Shown here piece after piece: positions 41,648-52,875 of a stretch of DNA of 64,000 nucleotides. The notes beneath the pieces were generated by a model that was not told where the DNA came from, did no database searches, and worked only from the letters and a program-made list of their open reading frames with translations. Position numbers and translations under genes: made by a program. Position 1 is the stretch's first letter. Every line of letters begins with the position of its first letter. The DNA comes from Nothophaeocryptopus gaeumannii (lineage: Eukaryota > Ascomycota > Dothideomycetes > Mycosphaerellales > Mycosphaerellaceae). The stretch spans positions 186,001-250,000 of the forward strand of contig JASISA010000003.1 of the NCBI GenBank assembly GCA_031771865.1. The letters run 5' to 3'.

Positions 41648-43174
41648 TTACTGTCTCTGTCTCGGTTCGGACTGCAATCTCTGTAGCTTTGCTGCTGCTC
41701 CTGCTGCGTCTAATCCTTTCCTCCACTCCCTATTCCCCACCATCCGCTGCTTATCCAATGTCCTCCATCCCCTCGGTCCTTCCTCAAGGCCATTCCGCTT
41801 CCCTGGCGGAACTTCTCTCCACACAAATAAGCGCGTGTATGGGGTGTCTTTCCCCTCGATGACGTCGACGATATGCTCACCCAGTACGGGTAGGAACTTG
41901 AATCCGTGTCCGCTTCCGCCGCTGGCTACAATGAGGCCTGGGGAGGAGGGGACGTGGGAAATCAGCCAATCATTATCTATACTGTCTGTATACCAGCAGA
42001 GTCTGCAATTGGAGAGGTCTAAAGCCAGGAGATCCGGTAAGTTCTCCTCAACGAACCCTCTTATGACGCGCATGGCTTCTGCGAGAATCGTATCGACCTC
42101 CGTGGCGGGATAGGAGAGCTTTTCTGACGGATTGGAGTTGGAGTGGCGGGATTTAGTGTAAGATGTCCATTTTGCGCCGCGGAAGGCTACCTTGACGATT
42201 CCTTCGGGGGTGCGCGGGAGGCCGTATAATCCTCCCACCGTTCCGTCATCGGATCCGGAAGAAGATGGGCGTTGATAGGAACCCATCGCCCAACTCCAGA
42301 CGGGGAAGTTTTCTTCAGAATACTTGGACCAGAGATCTGGTCTGTCACGAGGGAGTTGTATGGAGAGGACAGAGCCGCCAGTCGTTTCGAGATGGCGAGA
42401 GGTTTGAGGGATGAGGGAAGGTGTCCAGCCTCCTGTTGCGACTAAAACCAGGCCTGCAGAATACTGTGAGCCGTTGACTGTTGTTATTCCTGTCACGCGA
42501 TTTCCGGATTTCAACAGGGAGGCGAGGGCGTGTTCAGGTCCAAAATGTGTCGTTACATGTCCGCTCTTCTGAACAAGGTGCAGAGCCCAAGTACAAGCTC
42601 TTGAAGCGAGGACGAAACCAGCTGTTGTATCGAGGATTCCATCGACGGGGAAATTTCGCGGGATACGGTTGAAAGGGTCGAGTTTAGATTGTGGAATTCC
42701 CGACTCCGTGGCTTCTTTTCGCCGTTGAGGATCAGAAACACGGTATTGTGTATGTTTGATCTCTTCAGGAAAGTTCTGTTGCGTTTCGATTTGTTTCTGC
42801 TCCAGGCCATCTTTCGAAAGCCTGAGAAATCCAGAATTATGCCATAGCGGGATATCTGGATTTAGACTCTCCGGCAGTTCATCCTTCGGCGTCCTCGCCA
42901 GTTCCTCATTCCAGCGCGTCCATTCCGGCATTGCTTTGAATGCGAGGTCTTGGTAGAGATGTTCGCCTCCATAGCTCGCTCGGATGATTTTGTTGAGATC
43001 GCAGGAAGCTCCGTCGGCTCCGGCAGTCTCGTCGTAGTGGTTCTTGTCGAAGGGCTGGCGGTCGAAGATGTGGATGTTTGTGTAGCCGCGTTTGAGGAGG
43101 TGGAGAGTAGTTGAGAGGCCGAAGACGCCGGCTCCTACGATGATGATTTTAGAGTCTTTCTTGAGGTCTTTCAT
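41648..43174 (-). CDS. FAD-dependent amine oxidase (fructosyl-amino-acid / saccharopine / sarcosine oxidase family)
   Basis: A flavoenzyme of the monomeric sarcosine oxidase family (DAO fold), oxidising a secondary amine with release of hydrogen peroxide. A single exon encodes 508 residues. The N-terminal dinucleotide fold is IIIVGAGVFGLSTTLHL. The DETAGADGASCDLNKIIRASYG segment (about residues 49-70) is typical of the fungal fructosyl-amine/saccharopine oxidase branch. The covalent-FAD Cys is expected in the RLCWYTDS block. The second FAD region is ASGGSGHGFKFLPVLG. No C-terminal SKL is seen, unlike many peroxisomal members; it ends in PRQRQ. The exact amine substrate is open. Confidence 0.88.
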   Translation of the reverse strand: MKDLKKDSKIIIVGAGVFGLSTTLHLLKRGYTNIHIFDRQPFDKNHYDETAGADGASCDLNKIIRASYGGEHLYQDLAFKAMPEWTRWNEELARTPKDELPESLNPDIPLWHNSGFLRLSKDGLEQKQIETQQNFPEEIKHTQYRVSDPQRRKEATESGIPQSKLDPFNRIPRNFPVDGILDTTAGFVLASRACTWALHLVQKSGHVTTHFGPEHALASLLKSGNRVTGITTVNGSQYSAGLVLVATGGWTPSLIPQTSRHLETTGGSVLSIQLPRDRPDLWSKYSEENFPVWSWAMGSYQRPSSSGSDDGTVGGLYGLPRTPEGIVKVAFRGAKWTSYTKSRHSNSNPSEKLSYPATEVDTILAEAMRVIRGFVEENLPDLLALDLSNCRLCWYTDSIDNDWLISHVPSSPGLIVASGGSGHGFKFLPVLGEHIVDVIEGKDTPYTRLFVWREVPPGKRNGLEEGPRGWRTLDKQRMVGNREWRKGLDAAGAAAKLQRLQSEPRQRQ

Positions 43175-43970
43175 GATGTCTTAGTTCGAATGGTGGCGAA
43201 AGGACATGAGAACGCTGCAGACAGATACTGCTGTTCGGAAGAGAGAATGTCTTGGACTTAGCTTGGAGATTGAGATGAGTCCCTACATGGATGGCCTACA
43301 TTTCGCGCGGCCAACTGGGTGAGGTGATGAGGTGAGGTGCGGGTGCGTTGATATAGATGGTGTTGCCCACCAATCAGCCGAGGTTGCTAGTTCTAGTTCT
43401 ACTCTGCAGCTGGCCGGTCTCGCGATTGCCCTTGTCGGCCGGAATTTGGATGATCTGAGCATTCCTGATGTCGCTGTCCCTAATTCTTAGAGACTCGGGC
43501 ACGGAATGCTGTGTTTGTACGCGAGCGCTTCGGTGTGTTGTATGGTCCCTATGTCCGCTAGAACTAAGGTGCTACAAACAGTATCAAAAACGAGAACGCA
43601 CCACGACGGTTGGACGGTTGCCGGTGGTTTCCGCCCCCGAATCCTGCACCGCCAAAGATGCAAAGCGGAGGATTCGGTCGTGGGGTTCAGCCTCATGTTA
43701 TGCTAGGAGGGACTAAACGCAGCGCTCTAGACGGTAAACGAGTTTCAGCTGCTCTGTTGCTGGTAATGATCGTCCTTCGACTGGAGATCTCTGCGCCTTC
43801 TCGAGACTGTTGTTTTAGCAGGCTCTCCAGGTAGTTCTATTGAAGTACTTGGCTTCAGGCCTTCTGTCAGACTTGCTACCCTTCCCTGCTAACTCGATCA
43901 TCACTCTTAAGTCCGGTCATTGAGACGGCAGTCCCTCAGCCACGATACAACAGCGACAAAGGTCAACATT
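43175..43970. other. intergenic between divergent genes
   Basis: Promoters of the amine oxidase and NmrA-like genes. No gene is supported. Confidence 0.5.
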
Positions 43971-45058
43971 ATGAGCGAAATTCTGGTCATCACCTGCCCA
44001 GGCGGCAAGCAGTGTACCCACCTGATCCCACTGCTTTATGAGAAGGGCCATTTCAGACTTCGTTTAGCAGCCCACTCAGCCAAGTCCGCCGCTGGTCTGA
44101 AGGAACGCTACCCAGAGGCCGACGTTGTGAGTGCGGACGTCTCCACGCTCTCTGACTGCAAGTCTCTTCTCAAAGATGCCACTTCAGTCTATCACGTCGG
44201 GCCATCCTTCCATTCCCGAGAGAAGGAGATGGGCTTGAACATGGTCGATGCCGCCGTCCACGAATCGCGCAGGCCGGGTAACAAGTTCAAACACTTTGTC
44301 TTCTCGAGCGTCCTGAACACCCAACACCGAAACCTCATGCAGCACGACCTTAAGTCCTACATCGAGGAGCGTCTGATGCTGAGCCCTCTGGAGTGGACGA
44401 TCCTAAAGCCTACCAACTTCATGGATGCCTACCCTGTTCAGCTCCTCGCAAGCCAGGATAAGCCGGTGATGGAGAAATTGTGGAAACCAGAGATTCCAAA
44501 CAGTGTCATCGCCCTGCGAGACCTAGCAGAGGCTTCTTCCAAGGTTCTCAATGAAGGTCCGTCGAAACACGCTTTTGCCGAGTACCCACTTTCCTCGACG
44601 TTGCCTATCAGCGATGCGGACATAATCAAACAGATTGGCAAAGCCACTGGAAAAGAAATCGAGGTCAAGGCGCCTACATTCGAGGTCGGTGTCGAGAAGG
44701 TCTTGGGATATCTCTTTGGTAATCGGGCGCAAGCGTCGGACTTGTACGCTGCTGAGGGCCTCAAGGACTTCGCTCTTGCCGCAGAAGGAGACATGAGAGG
44801 GGACATCTGCCGTGACGAAGCTGAGCGGCTGGTTCTTTTCGTGAGTCGATGATCACCTTGCCTTTGACACTTTGACTGACATTGCGACAGTACAATAGAA
44901 GGGGCCTGGTGGGAAGCCCGAATGTTCTCCGATGGTTGCTCGGTCGCGAGCCGACATCAGTGGATCAGTGGATTCAGCTTCAGTTGAAGGGCGAAGACCC
45001 AATCTTAAAAAATGCGTCTACTGTTGGAAAGAACAAGCTGATGCAGAAAGGAGATTAG
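43971..45058 (+). CDS. NmrA-like NAD(P)-binding protein
   Basis: A short-chain-dehydrogenase-fold protein of the atypical NmrA/HSCARG type, which senses NAD(P) or reduces small substrates. Two exons (43971-44840 and 44891-45058) flank a 50-nt intron. The product is 345 residues. The Gly-rich loop at the start is VITCPGGKQCTHL, a degenerate form of GxxGxxG. A KHFVFSSVL strand and EWTILKPTNFMDAY block follow, as usual in the family. The active Tyr-Lys pair of classical SDRs is not evident, fitting a sensor-like member. The ATG at 43971 is preferred over an upstream in-frame codon because the beta-alpha-beta fold begins there. Confidence 0.85.
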
Positions 45059-46158
45059 ATCATCTACCGAGCTGAAACCTTTCCTGGCTTTCGGTACGTA
45101 CCATAGCAGTATTCGCCTATCATTCCCTTCTTCCCGTCACCTCTCGAGCGCAGCACTCAGCGAACCGCGAGGACCAAAAGCAATCGTCCCGGATCAACAG
45201 ACACGCCTTAGAACCGGGAATCCTTGTGCATGGATGCCATGTGGGAGGGCGTACCGATTATGTGAGTACTTGCAGTCTAGGAGTTCTAGATGCATGTACT
45301 CGGTCCTCAAGTCGTCTACTGACAACGGTGAGCTGTCCCCGGAAACGGTGGCTTTGAGTACCGGACTCCTTTTGTTTAGATCTTTGTATCTCTCGCTGCG
45401 GTGTGGTAATTCTTACACTACTCTCACAATGTCCAAATGCATTTGGCGACTTGCCACATCTAGGTTACCCGCATTTGCCGTTACATTTCCCAAATCACTG
45501 AAGAGGTAACTCACAGGATTCAGCTTCTCCGCACGCCAACGTCCCTTCAAACTACATACAAGAGGCTCAGAAGAACTCTCGATAAGCCTGAAAAGTCTAA
45601 TTTCAGACCAATTGCAGCATTCGGTGAGCTCGAGACTAATCTCCGTTCATGACCTCGTAGAAATTTTCATGATAAAGTGCGAAAACCACGAGACGCTGCT
45701 TGACAGTTAGATCGACATTTAAAGGCCTAGAGAATCGTCCTGTCCTGTGATGTACAGGGGCATTCACTTACAGTACCCAGTCAAAGCTTTCCCTACACGC
45801 TAGTTCTAGAGCAAGAAACCTGGGGACCCCGCAACTTCACGTGACGCTCGCAATCTCAAGGCTAATGCAACGCCAGCAGTTCTACAGGATGCAGCTCCTT
45901 CGACTACAGTCCAGACACAGGTAGAGCACACGTGGGAAATGAAGATTGGGTCAGACTGCTGCGAGCTAACGAGTCGCTGTGACAGACGTCGCTCAGACTT
46001 TAGCGCTCTAGGCGCGTTCGCGGCTTCTATTGAGACGTAGCCGCGATTGCCGTCCGGAACGATGGCCGAATATTTAGGTATATGGTATTGAGAACAGACC
46101 GGTCACTTTGTTACACAGCACTGACTTCATTACCTTCTACAGAGTGTAGTCCAACATC
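45059..46158. other. intergenic region
   Basis: 1.1 kb without a supported gene or RNA. Confidence 0.5.
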
Positions 46159-46277
46159 ATGGGCTTCTCGCAATTCCTCGTCGCGAAGGGCGACTTCGCC
46201 AATCACTCGCGCAAGAGACTGAATAGCTACAATCTCTGGATGATGCTATTTGTGTCGATTGGATCGCTCTGCTATGG
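46159..46277 (+). pseudogene. orphan first exon of an MFS sugar transporter
   Basis: The ATG at 46159 opens 40 codons beginning MGFSQFLVAKGDF and ending with a membrane helix (WMMLFVSIGSLCYG), the usual N-terminus of fungal hexose/monosaccharide transporters. A donor GTATCC follows at 46278, but no second exon is found before the next gene on the other strand begins (about 46420). The rest of the transporter is missing, so this is a truncated remnant. Confidence 0.6.
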
Positions 46278-46419
46278 GTATCCTTCTGCCTCCAGCTGTG
46301 CCTTTCTTATCCAATAATCTCATTGAGAACAATTGATAACCGTTCTCGTCTTCCATCTCCGTCTCCATTCCATCCACTGTGCCTTTCAGTAGCCCTCCAC
46401 ACCTTTTTCACTCCTTCAG

Positions 46420-47328
46420 TTACTCGAGATGCTTCTTCTGCTTCTGCGCCCGCCCATATATCTCCTCAACCTTTTTCGCACTCATTCTCACCCCAGTCAC
46501 CTGCAATCCAGCATTTACCAACTCCGTCGCTCTTCTCAGCACCTCTTCCTCAGCAATCTTGAACGCCTCAATGATCACCTTCTCTTTTGCCATCTCTGAC
46601 GATAGTAGTACGGAGTCCTTTCGGGCTGTACGGCCGTTTCGTGCGTTGGAGAGAGTCGTTTCTTCGTCGCTGTTGCCGTTGCTGTTGCTGGCGCTGTCAT
46701 CTTCGATCTCGATGATCTCACGCTCAGAATCTGAGCTGAGGAGGATGGGGTTCGGCTGATGCGGTTTTGGTGAGTGTGCTGGTGGGTGAGAGCGTTTCGA
46801 TTTCTTGGATTTCTTCTTCTGTTTTCCAGGTTTGCTGTCGTGCTTCTCCCGCTTTCGCTTCTTCTGTGCTGGCGAAGCGTCCTCCCGGTCGTTCATCTTG
46901 TCGTCACCACCCAGGAGCGGCAGTGTTATCAGGTTCTGGTTCTGGTCGGTTTGACACAAAGCCCTTGCCGAAGTACCACTCCACTTTGTATGGCTCACCT
47001 CGACTTCTAGCAGTATCGGGAGCATGTCTTCGGAAGTGCTTGTTGACCGCGTACCTCGTCAGAAGCTCCTTACCAGAGGAGCCGTCTAGCTTAAACTCGC
47101 GATTGACCTTCTCGGCGATGTCTTCCTGTCCATTGCCTGACTCGAATTGTCCAGCCCGTGCTCGCGATTGACTTGACGAGCAACTTCAGGCCAGCTCATG
47201 CCCTTTGACCTGCAAAGATAGATGGACACGTTCAGAAGATTTTTTGCTGCCGGACCCAGCTTGTAGCCCATACCGACAAATCGTTTCAAGATTTCAAAAC
47301 ATCCAGAAGCCCCGGGCGTGCTCCCCAT
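46420..47328 (-). pseudogene. unknown nuclear-type protein, broken by two opposite 1-nt shifts
   Basis: The ATG at 47328 starts MGSTPGASGCFEILK. The first frame includes GMSWPEVARQVNREHG, then at about 47140-47147 one base is missing. The second frame reads GQEDIAEKVNREFKLDG, GKELLTRYAVNKHFRRH and EPYKVEWYFGKGF. At about 46907-46913 one extra G shifts it again. The third frame carries a strongly basic, nuclear-localisation-like stretch (KKRKREKHDSK and KKKSKKSKRS), an acidic Ser-rich linker, and a helical C-terminus ending at 46420. The VNRE motif appears twice, about 30 residues apart. I do not know the family. All three parts look coding. Confidence 0.5.
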
Positions 47329-47797
47329 GCGCGTAGTCGTTGCGTCGAGTAGCAAGATGCAGCGGTGTCAAATGTCAAGCGACATAAACCGGGGTCCGGG
47401 TTGAAGTGAAGTGAAGTCCAACGACTTTCGCGCGCGCTTGCAGCTCAGAACGGGAAGGCACACCGACACATGTGACGACCCGAAGCGCGGCCGGGCTAGG
47501 ATAATAAATTCCATTCACTCAATCTATGTCAATGCTTTTCACAATACGATAATTCAGTCTGGGTATCCCATATGATCTCCGTTGCCAACGCCCGTTTGAA
47601 AGCTCACAAGTCGTCACTCAACGCCTTTTTGTCCGCCTGGCCCAGCTGAAGCTAGCATCATCTGTCCGAAGTTCATTACCACCAACTATGGCCTCGCCAG
47701 CGCCAAAGGGCATGGACTATTTTCCGTAGCGATCCATCATCAATTTGACTCCAGTACTCCATGAAACGGCGCACTTGACGGCCTCTTGCCACTGCCT
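47329..47797. other. intergenic region
   Basis: No gene supported. Confidence 0.45.
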
Positions 47798-48154
47798 TCA
47801 CCTCAAAGCCCCCATCGTAGCCAACGTCTCCATATTCATCCTCCCTTGCCTCCGTTCAGCCTGCTTCTCCCCAGGCGAAAGTTGCGTCTTCTTCGGTGTG
47901 ATCTTGTCCTTCAGTAGCCGAATGGTGGAAACGCCAGATGCTTTGCTCCAGATCGATGACTTGTCCTCTTCCACCGCTGTCACGGATGATGACTGGGATT
48001 TTGTGTGGGATACCATTGTGCTGGTGGAGGCTTTCTTGTTGGTATGGTTTGCGTTGGCAGCTTGGTACATCGTAGTGTACTGGATGAATTTTTTGCGAGT
48101 ATTGGATGGTGTGAGAGGAGCGGAGGTGTACAGTTGATCGTAAAGGATGGACAT
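47798..48154 (-). CDS. small unknown protein
   Basis: A 118-residue frame from ATG 48154 (MSILYDQLYTSAPL) to TGA at 47798-47800. It is polar and Ser/Thr/Lys-rich, with a helical C-terminal segment (LLKDKITPKKTQLSPGEKQ then ERRQGRMNMETLATMG). No family is recognised. The composition is protein-like and codon use is ordinary. An upstream in-frame stretch to about 48283 lacks ATG, so a longer form would need another exon. It could be a small conserved fungal protein. Confidence 0.5.
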   Translation of the reverse strand: MSILYDQLYTSAPLTPSNTRKKFIQYTTMYQAANANHTNKKASTSTMVSHTKSQSSSVTAVEEDKSSIWSKASGVSTIRLLKDKITPKKTQLSPGEKQAERRQGRMNMETLATMGALR

Positions 48155-49156
48155 TAGATCCGGCTCAGTGTCTAAAGGGTGAGACGTGGTGGTATGTACC
48201 GTTGGATCCGGTAAAGGAACAGTAAGTCTCCACTTTGAGCTTCGTATGGATCTTGAAGGATGATGATGATTCGATCTTCGCAAGGCGGATCAATGGAGGG
48301 CAAGACGACAACAGGGCATATACTTATACTTGAACATGTATGGGCTCACCGTGATGGTGTCACATACCAAGCAATAGTCATGCCAATGCGCTCGCATTGC
48401 ATTGTTGACTCAAGGCATCAGCCTCCACCACCAATGTCAAGCACACGCGAGAAGGTCCCAAAGCGAAAGCGCAAGGTCGAGCGGTGTTCCCGTTCGGAGT
48501 TGGTCCACGCGGTGAGTCCTGCGGTATGCTCACCTCATCAGACACACCCGCCTTATGGGAAGTAGGGTCGTAGTCAATTGATCTTCTCGGCAGGCTCCGA
48601 AGTACTTCATTGGACGTCAGCCTGTTTCGCGACGTACTCAGCCATTCCTGCGGTGACTCAAAGCGGCAAACAGCGGGTGTTTGGCAAGCCATGTGCTGGG
48701 ATTCTGCATTTCTCCTTCAGCCACCAGACCAATGTGCCTGACTTTGAGGCAGTAAGAGGGAGCAATTTCGCACGAGGTCGTCTTGCAGGGCGTGGGAGCA
48801 GGTCCTCGCTGTAGGGTTCGAAAGATGTAGTCGGCCGAAGAAGGATTGTGAAGAAGAGAAGGAAGGTGAGAGCGGAGAAAAGCTCGGCGGCGTCGGCGCT
48901 CGGATCATCGCATTCCCAATCACGTGTAGATCCACTTTACTTACCGAAAGCAGTAGCTGCGGCGAGGTGAGTCTTGGACAGTTCGTAGATGTAAAATTGA
49001 TGTATGTCATTCATGCGAGTGGTATCATTCTTCAAACAAGCGGCTGCCTGCGCCATGCCAAATTGTCCAAAATACAATCCAAATATCCAACCTTTTCCAA
49101 ACCTCTATCCTACCCGTTGATGCAAATGCGTTCTACGTAGTGAGATTCTGAACAAG
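48155..49156. other. intergenic region
   Basis: 1 kb without a supported gene. The right end is the 3' flank of the Atos-like gene. Confidence 0.5.
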
Positions 49157-51538
49157 CTATGCGTCTTCCCTCCAATCTTCCTGCGCTTGGAAGGCGAGAT
49201 CCATTAGCCTCTTACTCAGCAGACTCTCATTCTTATTCCCACTCCTCTTCTCACGGCTCCGATCCCTCTCGAAGCTGAACGGGTCTTCCAGGAGCGGAAC
49301 GACCCTCAGTGGCGTATCACTATTCGGCGATGTCGGAGACATAGGAGATCTCGTGCCATTTGAGCCGTTGGAGTCGACATCCATGACGTTGCCGAAGTCG
49401 CGACTGCTCGGGCGGGATTCTAGTGTGGGAAGCACGGTAAAATGCCGTGGGAGGGAGGGCATTGGAGCATCGTATCGCTGTCTACCAGCGTACTCGGCCG
49501 AAGGGAGAGATTGCGCCATTGGGCTCGAAGGTGGTGGCCATGCAGAATGCTCAGTGGCGCTTCGTCTCCGAGCATGCTCCTTCCCTTGTGACACGGTATT
49601 TGCGCCGACATTGGAGTCACGAGCGGCCTTGTATGCGCTGTACCTCGGGTCTGGCATCTGGGTCTCGTTGCGCAGTTTCTCCTTTCCATCTGGCACTCGG
49701 TTCGCGAAGACGACTCGTACGGATTTGTACAAGAAGTATCTACCTTTTGACGGACAACATATATGCAAGTGGACTAAGTATCGCAATGTTGGTCTGTCGT
49801 TGATGTCGCCAGTTGGGTTTATTGCCGCTTCAGGTCGGTCAGTGCCGAAATTTGGTCGTGAAGAAAGTGGCATGTCGATGATCGGACCGGCTGAGTAGGC
49901 GCGCTGTCGTATAAAAGTCTTCTGTCCAGGCTCCATGTCGGACAAGTCATACGGCACCAAGAACAGTTTCACTGCTGTCTTGTTGGGATTCTTGATGACA
50001 ATCTGCAGCTGACCTTGCTGCGGTATGCAATAGCTACCTCCCGGTGGAGCTTTTGGCGACCCCGAGCGTCGCTTCTGTTTCTGTCGTCTTCGTCGCCTGG
50101 TCGCGTCTGACTCCGAGCCTCCCTCCCGTGCAGGAGAGCTGGCTCGGCTGCCTTCATTGCTGTTAGAGTCTTGCACGCGTTGTCGACGTTTGTCACGCGC
50201 TTGAACCTGACTAGGCAGATTGTTCTCGAGGTCAACAAGTCCTACATACGGACTAGGCTGGTCACTAGCAGGTGTCTTGATGCCAGAGCCATAGCTGTAG
50301 AAGACTGCTGGAAACGGGATCTGAACGTGTGGCGGACACTTCAGATTTGATCTGCAATGACCTTTACCCAGCACTCCGATCTGAGCAACAAAATTCAAAG
50401 GTTTCGATGGTGTTGTTGACATGCGACCTCGAAGAATAGACTCCTCATACGAGCCGACAAGCGGTGCGTGATGCAGTGGCGATTCAGAAAACGATGGCCG
50501 TCGTGAGCTACCGAGTGGAGACTGTGGCAAGCTCGCACATGGTGCTGTTCCCAACGACTTCCGAGGCTGATGCGCCTGATAAGGGAAGCTCTTCTCTGAA
50601 CGAAGTGGAGGCGCCACACGAGCAGTCGTCGGACAGTCAAGTGCCGACTGAAAGTTATGGAACGAGCGAGGGGAGAATGTATGCCGGCGTGACTTGTCCG
50701 GACTTCGCGAGTTGCCTCGCGCAGGCGGCTCTGGCGTATCAGGTCTCGAAGACTGGACCAGCGGACTTGTCGGCGGCTTGTATACGAAGCTAGAAGCAAG
50801 CGATGCATTTGACGTTGCACGAGGTCGTTCAGGACGAGGTATTGGTAGTGCGTTGTCGGGCACGGCAACACGCGGTTCTTCACGGAGTTGTCTATATGCT
50901 GAAGTGGGAAACGCTGGATGCCATGGTACCACGGGCGATGTTGACAGCAGGGCCGTACTCTCCTCCCGAATCGGTGTACGTGCGCCGAATCGCTCGAATG
51001 AAGACTGTGTCTGTTCTTTCTCCCGGAAGTCGCCGCGGTGCAGAGCAGACCGAGGTCTTTCAATCTGCATACCAATCGCCTGGTTGTCCTGCTGCAAATC
51101 GGTAGAACTTGGTCTCACGTCCGTCGACTCTGAAGTGCTCGCCAAAGCCACCGGTGACTTTCGCTTTCTCTCAAAGCCACGAGACAGCGGTCGCTCAATC
51201 TCTGGCGACGTAGGTCTCGACTCTCTGCTCTTAATCCTCGTCAAGCGACTGTATTCGCTCGAAGGCGGCCTCTCCAACTCAGGCGATGTCGGTCTGGACC
51301 CACTTTTGATACGTCGTATGATCTCCAGCCTGTCTATCGTGTTCGACTTGCTTGCATTTGCGGGTGTGCGAGGTCTTCCGGTGTAGTATGGATTGAAGAT
51401 GTTCGGACTCGATCGTCCAGTCTCCGGGCTCGCGGCCCTCGATATCGACACGCATTCTCTCTCCGGCTCGTAATGGGCGTTGTGTGATGACTGACCGTAC
51501 GTCTCTTGACAATCAGGACATCCATTGTTCACTGCCAT
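49157..51538 (-). CDS. Atos/FAM214 (DUF4210) family protein
   Basis: A single-exon, 793-residue protein. The first 350 residues are disordered, Ser/Pro/Arg-rich and contain repeated SRPTSPE-type motifs, possible proline-directed phosphorylation sites. The conserved Atos domain begins near SYEESILRGRMST, followed by VGVLGKGHCRSNLKCPP-like and PFPAVFYSYG blocks, then LVDLENNLP. The second conserved region is GSYCIPQQGQLQIVIKNPN with VKLFLVPYDLSDMEPGQKTF. RYLVHLHICCPSKGRYFLYK follows. Relatives include fungal proteins linked to meiotic chromosome segregation and animal Atos (FAM214) transcriptional regulators. The exact role here is unknown. The gene is intact. Confidence 0.85.
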   Translation of the reverse strand: MAVNNGCPDCQETYGQSSHNAHYEPERECVSISRAASPETGRSSPNIFNPYYTGRPRTPANASKSNTIDRLEIIRRIKSGSRPTSPELERPPSSEYSRLTRIKSRESRPTSPEIERPLSRGFERKRKSPVALASTSESTDVRPSSTDLQQDNQAIGMQIERPRSALHRGDFREKEQTQSSFERFGARTPIREESTALLSTSPVVPWHPAFPTSAYRQLREEPRVAVPDNALPIPRPERPRATSNASLASSFVYKPPTSPLVQSSRPDTPEPPARGNSRSPDKSRRHTFSPRSFHNFQSALDCPTTARVAPPLRSEKSFPYQAHQPRKSLGTAPCASLPQSPLGSSRRPSFSESPLHHAPLVGSYEESILRGRMSTTPSKPLNFVAQIGVLGKGHCRSNLKCPPHVQIPFPAVFYSYGSGIKTPASDQPSPYVGLVDLENNLPSQVQARDKRRQRVQDSNSNEGSRASSPAREGGSESDATRRRRRQKQKRRSGSPKAPPGGSYCIPQQGQLQIVIKNPNKTAVKLFLVPYDLSDMEPGQKTFIRQRAYSAGPIIDMPLSSRPNFGTDRPEAAINPTGDINDRPTLRYLVHLHICCPSKGRYFLYKSVRVVFANRVPDGKEKLRNETQMPDPRYSAYKAARDSNVGANTVSQGKEHARRRSATEHSAWPPPSSPMAQSLPSAEYAGRQRYDAPMPSLPRHFTVLPTLESRPSSRDFGNVMDVDSNGSNGTRSPMSPTSPNSDTPLRVVPLLEDPFSFERDRSREKRSGNKNESLLSKRLMDLAFQAQEDWREDA

Positions 51539-52194
51539 TCCTCGCTCGGGGCCACAGACTTGGCCCCGAGCTTACTCTCGAGCTCCCCAATGCAGATGGC
51601 GTCGATGACGTGCAGTTTTGGTATGTGAAAGGTGCCTTGAGAAGTGATTGTTGCGATGGGGAGTTTTCAATCCGGAAAGTGCACTCCTTTGGTGGGTTAT
51701 ACAAGCAAGGACGCGGTCTGTGGTCCGTGGTGTGTGCTGTATGCTGTGTTGGTTTCAGGTCTAGGGCACCCGGATGGCGTATCTGGTTGACAAAGTACCG
51801 CCGCTTTCCCGCTGCCGGATGATACTGCGGACTCGGCTGGGAAGAGCTGCGATTCGGTCGGTGATGCTTGGATTGGGCCTCGATTGGAAGCACAGACTTG
51901 CTTGTTCTCCGCTTTCCCAAGCAGGTTTGTTGTTTATTTCGTGAAGGGGCAGGCGAGGAGTCACCAGATCGCTGCACCCGCAACTTTGTCATGAAGACAT
52001 CACTTGACCTGCTCGCGCCATATCGCGTTCCAAGCGACAAGCTAATCTTATCCGGCACTTCCCGTCCCGATCTGCCGACTGCCGAGCAGTTTTTCCGATC
52101 GCCGGCAAGTGCCGAGCGTCGAACCTTCGATTCGCATCCGACTTTCATCACAGCAACGCAGAAAATAACCGACATTCACCAAACCTTCACAATC
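51539..52194. other. intergenic between divergent genes
   Basis: Promoter region. Open frames here are not protein-like. Confidence 0.5.
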
Positions 52195-52875
52195 ATGTCC
52201 GAGAAGAGGAAGCGCGACGATGGCGATAGGGCTGCCTCGGAAGACAAACGGCAAAAGCGTGGCTTCCAGGTGGGCCCACAGAATCTGCCAGATGGGACGT
52301 ACAGGCGCAAAAGTAGGTCATCTAGGTAATATTTTGCATGCCGCGGATATTGATGGTTTGTAGCGCAAAAGATCAAGCAGGGCCTGATTGACAAGGCGAA
52401 GCTGAAGAAGGAGTACGCCAAACTCAAGAAGCATGGTCAGGTGCCGGAAGACGAAGAGCTGCCAAAGCCTGCTTCCTTAGCAGTGGGGGCAGATGCACCA
52501 GAAGAGTCAGAGAAGGGGGTCGAGCCACCCAGCGCGCCTCACCCTGACCGGCAGACTTTGATGGACAAGCCAGAGGAGCAAGTCGAGCAGGAGGCAAAGG
52601 AGAGGACTCCAAGAGAGCGCAGACGGAAGCCCAAGACAGTACCGTTCAAGAAGGAACACAACCAGGCACAGAGGAGGAAAGCCGAGGCTGAGGAGAGGAG
52701 AAAAGCGCGTGACGAGGCAGAGAGACAACGCCAGCAGAAGATTGAGGAGCGCGAGCGATTCAGAAGGGCCATGGCCAAGGCACGCACTGGCGGGAAGAAT
52801 GGGCAGAGAAAGCTTGGCCGAGAGAGCAAGCCTTTGTTGGAAAAAGTGAAGAGGCTGGTGGGCGAGAGTGGGTGA
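52195..52875 (+). CDS. FYV7: FYV7-like rRNA-processing protein
   Basis: A small basic nucleolar protein of 209 residues acting in 35S pre-rRNA processing and 40S assembly. The exons are 52195-52312 and 52364-52875, with a 51-nt intron. The family signature spans the junction: GTYRRKTQKIKQGLIDKAKL, then KKEYAKLKKHG. A Pro/Glu-rich linker and a long Arg/Glu/Lys helix follow (RRKAEAEERRKARDEAERQR), ending with RKLGRESKPLLEKVKRL, also typical. The gene is intact. Confidence 0.88.

Noticed and set aside
50395..51386. Long open frames on both strands overlapping the Atos-like gene
   Set aside because: Shadows of the Ser/Arg/Pro-rich coding sequence; the 793-aa frame with conserved blocks is the real one.
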